Shown here: in pieces, positions 54,584 through 55,257 of the stretch
Numbering within the stretch: position 1 is the stretch's first letter
How the letters are laid out: each line of letters begins with the position of its first letter
Source: a virus
IMG/VR virus record: IMGVR_UViG_3300025325_000026
Span: 1 to 55,257 of that record
Length of the DNA: 55,257 nt
Strand: one strand, 5' to 3'
The notes under the pieces: generated by a model
The model's database searches: none
What the model saw: only the letters and a program-made list of their open reading frames with translations
Told to the model about the DNA's origin: nothing
Program-made: the position numbers and the translations under genes

Positions 54584-54802
54584 TTGACACAAGAACAGGC
54601 AGACAAGATAGTCAAATCAATAAACGATTTGACTATCACAATTAATAGTCTGGTGTTATCGAATCAGGAATTAATTGGCCATGTTTTGAATCCACCTCAC
54701 GACCCAGACGGCAATTCAGAATCAGTTGAAAGCAGTGTCGATTTTGACGATGACGAAAAAGATAAATCTGAATATTATCTTGATGGGACTAAAGTACAGT
54801 AG
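54584..54802 (+). CDS. Hypothetical acidic protein (72 aa)
   Basis: 72 residues, TTG start. Helical first half (QADKIVKSINDLTITINSLV), acidic tail (DFDDDEKDKSEYY). Its stop overlaps the HNH start (TAGTG), so the two are coupled. Confidence 0.5.
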   Translation: MTQEQADKIVKSINDLTITINSLVLSNQELIGHVLNPPHDPDGNSESVESSVDFDDDEKDKSEYYLDGTKVQ

Positions 54803-55152
54803 TGCCTAAAAAATCTGAGACACACAAGCCATACAAGATTCAATCATCCAAAGAAGCCAGCGTTGATAGGTCGGGCAGATTTAACATTCTCTATCAAAAT
54901 CCACGGTGGAGAAAGATACGCGCAAATCAATTGAAAATTGAACCACTTTGCCGAATATGTCTACATGATGGATTGACTACACCAGCTACAATATGTGATC
55001 ACATAGAGCCTCACCGGGGAAACCTTATTAAGTTTTGGAACGGTCCGTTTCAGTCGCTTTGTAAAGTGTGTCACGATTCGAAGAAGCAGACATTAGAGAA
55101 GAGCGGAAGGGTGATAAAAAAAATTGGAGTTGATGGATACCCTATTGATTAA
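54802..55152 (+). CDS. HNH endonuclease beside the genome end
   Basis: 116 residues, GTG start. NILYQNPRWRKIRANQLKIEPLCRICL, then CDHIEPHRG (the DH of HNH) and SLCKVCHDSKKQ, the pattern of HK97 gp74-like packaging HNH proteins, which work with terminase at the cos site. In such phages this gene adjoins cos and the small terminase, which fits if the window ends join or flank a cos site. Confidence 0.85.
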   Translation: MPKKSETHKPYKIQSSKEASVDRSGRFNILYQNPRWRKIRANQLKIEPLCRICLHDGLTTPATICDHIEPHRGNLIKFWNGPFQSLCKVCHDSKKQTLEKSGRVIKKIGVDGYPID

Positions 55153-55184
55153 AAAGAAATAAATTAAAATGCCTTACAATTAGT

Positions 55185-55207
55185 TTTTATATCAAACTGA
55201 TATAAAA
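55185..55207. repeat. Palindrome near the window end
   Basis: TTTTATATCA-AAC-TGATATAAAA, a perfect 10-bp dyad after the HNH gene. No T-run follows, so it is more like a binding or packaging site than a terminator. Confidence 0.45.
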
Positions 55208-55257
55208 TACATCAACCGGGGGCGGTTTTAATCTCTACAACCTAAACATAGTTAACA

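Noticed and set aside
1-55257. Genome-wide amber recoding (TAG as an amino acid)
   Set aside because: Many ordinary genes, such as those ending at 6419, 12165 and 18279, end in TAG with the next gene starting at once; only 51754 suggests readthrough.
1-55257. Integrase-bearing temperate phage
   Set aside because: No serine or tyrosine recombinase was recognised; repressor-like genes alone do not prove lysogeny.

Overview
This 55 kb window reads as an essentially complete genome of a long-tailed (siphovirus-type) dsDNA phage. It has a P27-type small terminase, large terminase, HK97-type portal, ClpP-like prohead protease, HK97-fold capsid, head-tail connectors, tube protein, a frameshifted tail chaperone pair and a tape measure, in that order on the + strand. 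No integrase was recognised. The host cannot be named from sequence. Sec signal peptides on secreted repeat proteins, a lipase-like lysis gene and promoters of the form TTGCAN-N17-TATATT suggest a bacterium with an outer membrane, but this is inference.

Layout: 1-2,000, RHH-like peptide, ParB-like protein, PAPS-reductase-like enzyme and a reverse-strand HTH gene. 2,200-5,200, terminase and small DNA-binding proteins. 5,240-7,800, a compact CRISPR locus inserted between terminase and portal. 8,000-23,500, head and tail, interrupted at 13,500-15,940 by a sugar-transferase/methyltransferase cassette. 23,500-35,330, secreted or adhesive proteins with an embedded lysis module (26,270-28,560). 35,770-38,200, an integron-like row of gene cassettes with attC-like sites. 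38,200-49,400, replication, recombination and many tiny zinc-ribbon genes. 49,600-51,230, a reverse-strand operon with a strong RNA pseudoknot. 51,270-51,660, a repressor-like gene between two perfect 80-bp inverted promoter/operator arms. 51,700-55,257, a zinc-ribbon gene with an amber codon, a pentapeptide-repeat protein, a second PAPS-reductase-like enzyme and an HNH nuclease.

The most exciting object is the CRISPR locus. A 372-residue Cas12/TnpB-like protein has substituted RuvC-I and RuvC-II motifs and has lost RuvC-III and its zinc finger to a frameshift. Downstream lies a structured intergenic RNA with two segments complementary to adjacent parts of the CRISPR repeat (a split tracrRNA anti-repeat). 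It is followed by a mini-array of five 32-bp repeats and a small Cro/CI-like gene. I read it as a phage-borne, nuclease-dead, guide-RNA-directed DNA binder, probably a silencer of rival phage or host genes. The second is the cassette row: for three consecutive cassettes the 7-base R'' box at the end of the cassette is the exact reverse complement of the R' box at its upstream junction, the rule expected of integron cassettes. No integron integrase is present.

Other systems noted: a candidate RNA switch before the gene at 43,736; a recurrent leaderless promoter (TATATT, six bases, then ATG); a 126-bp perfect inverted duplication 11 kb apart; and a lysis cassette where a lipase-like protein stands in the usual endolysin position. 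All calls come from reading the sequence; no database search was run.
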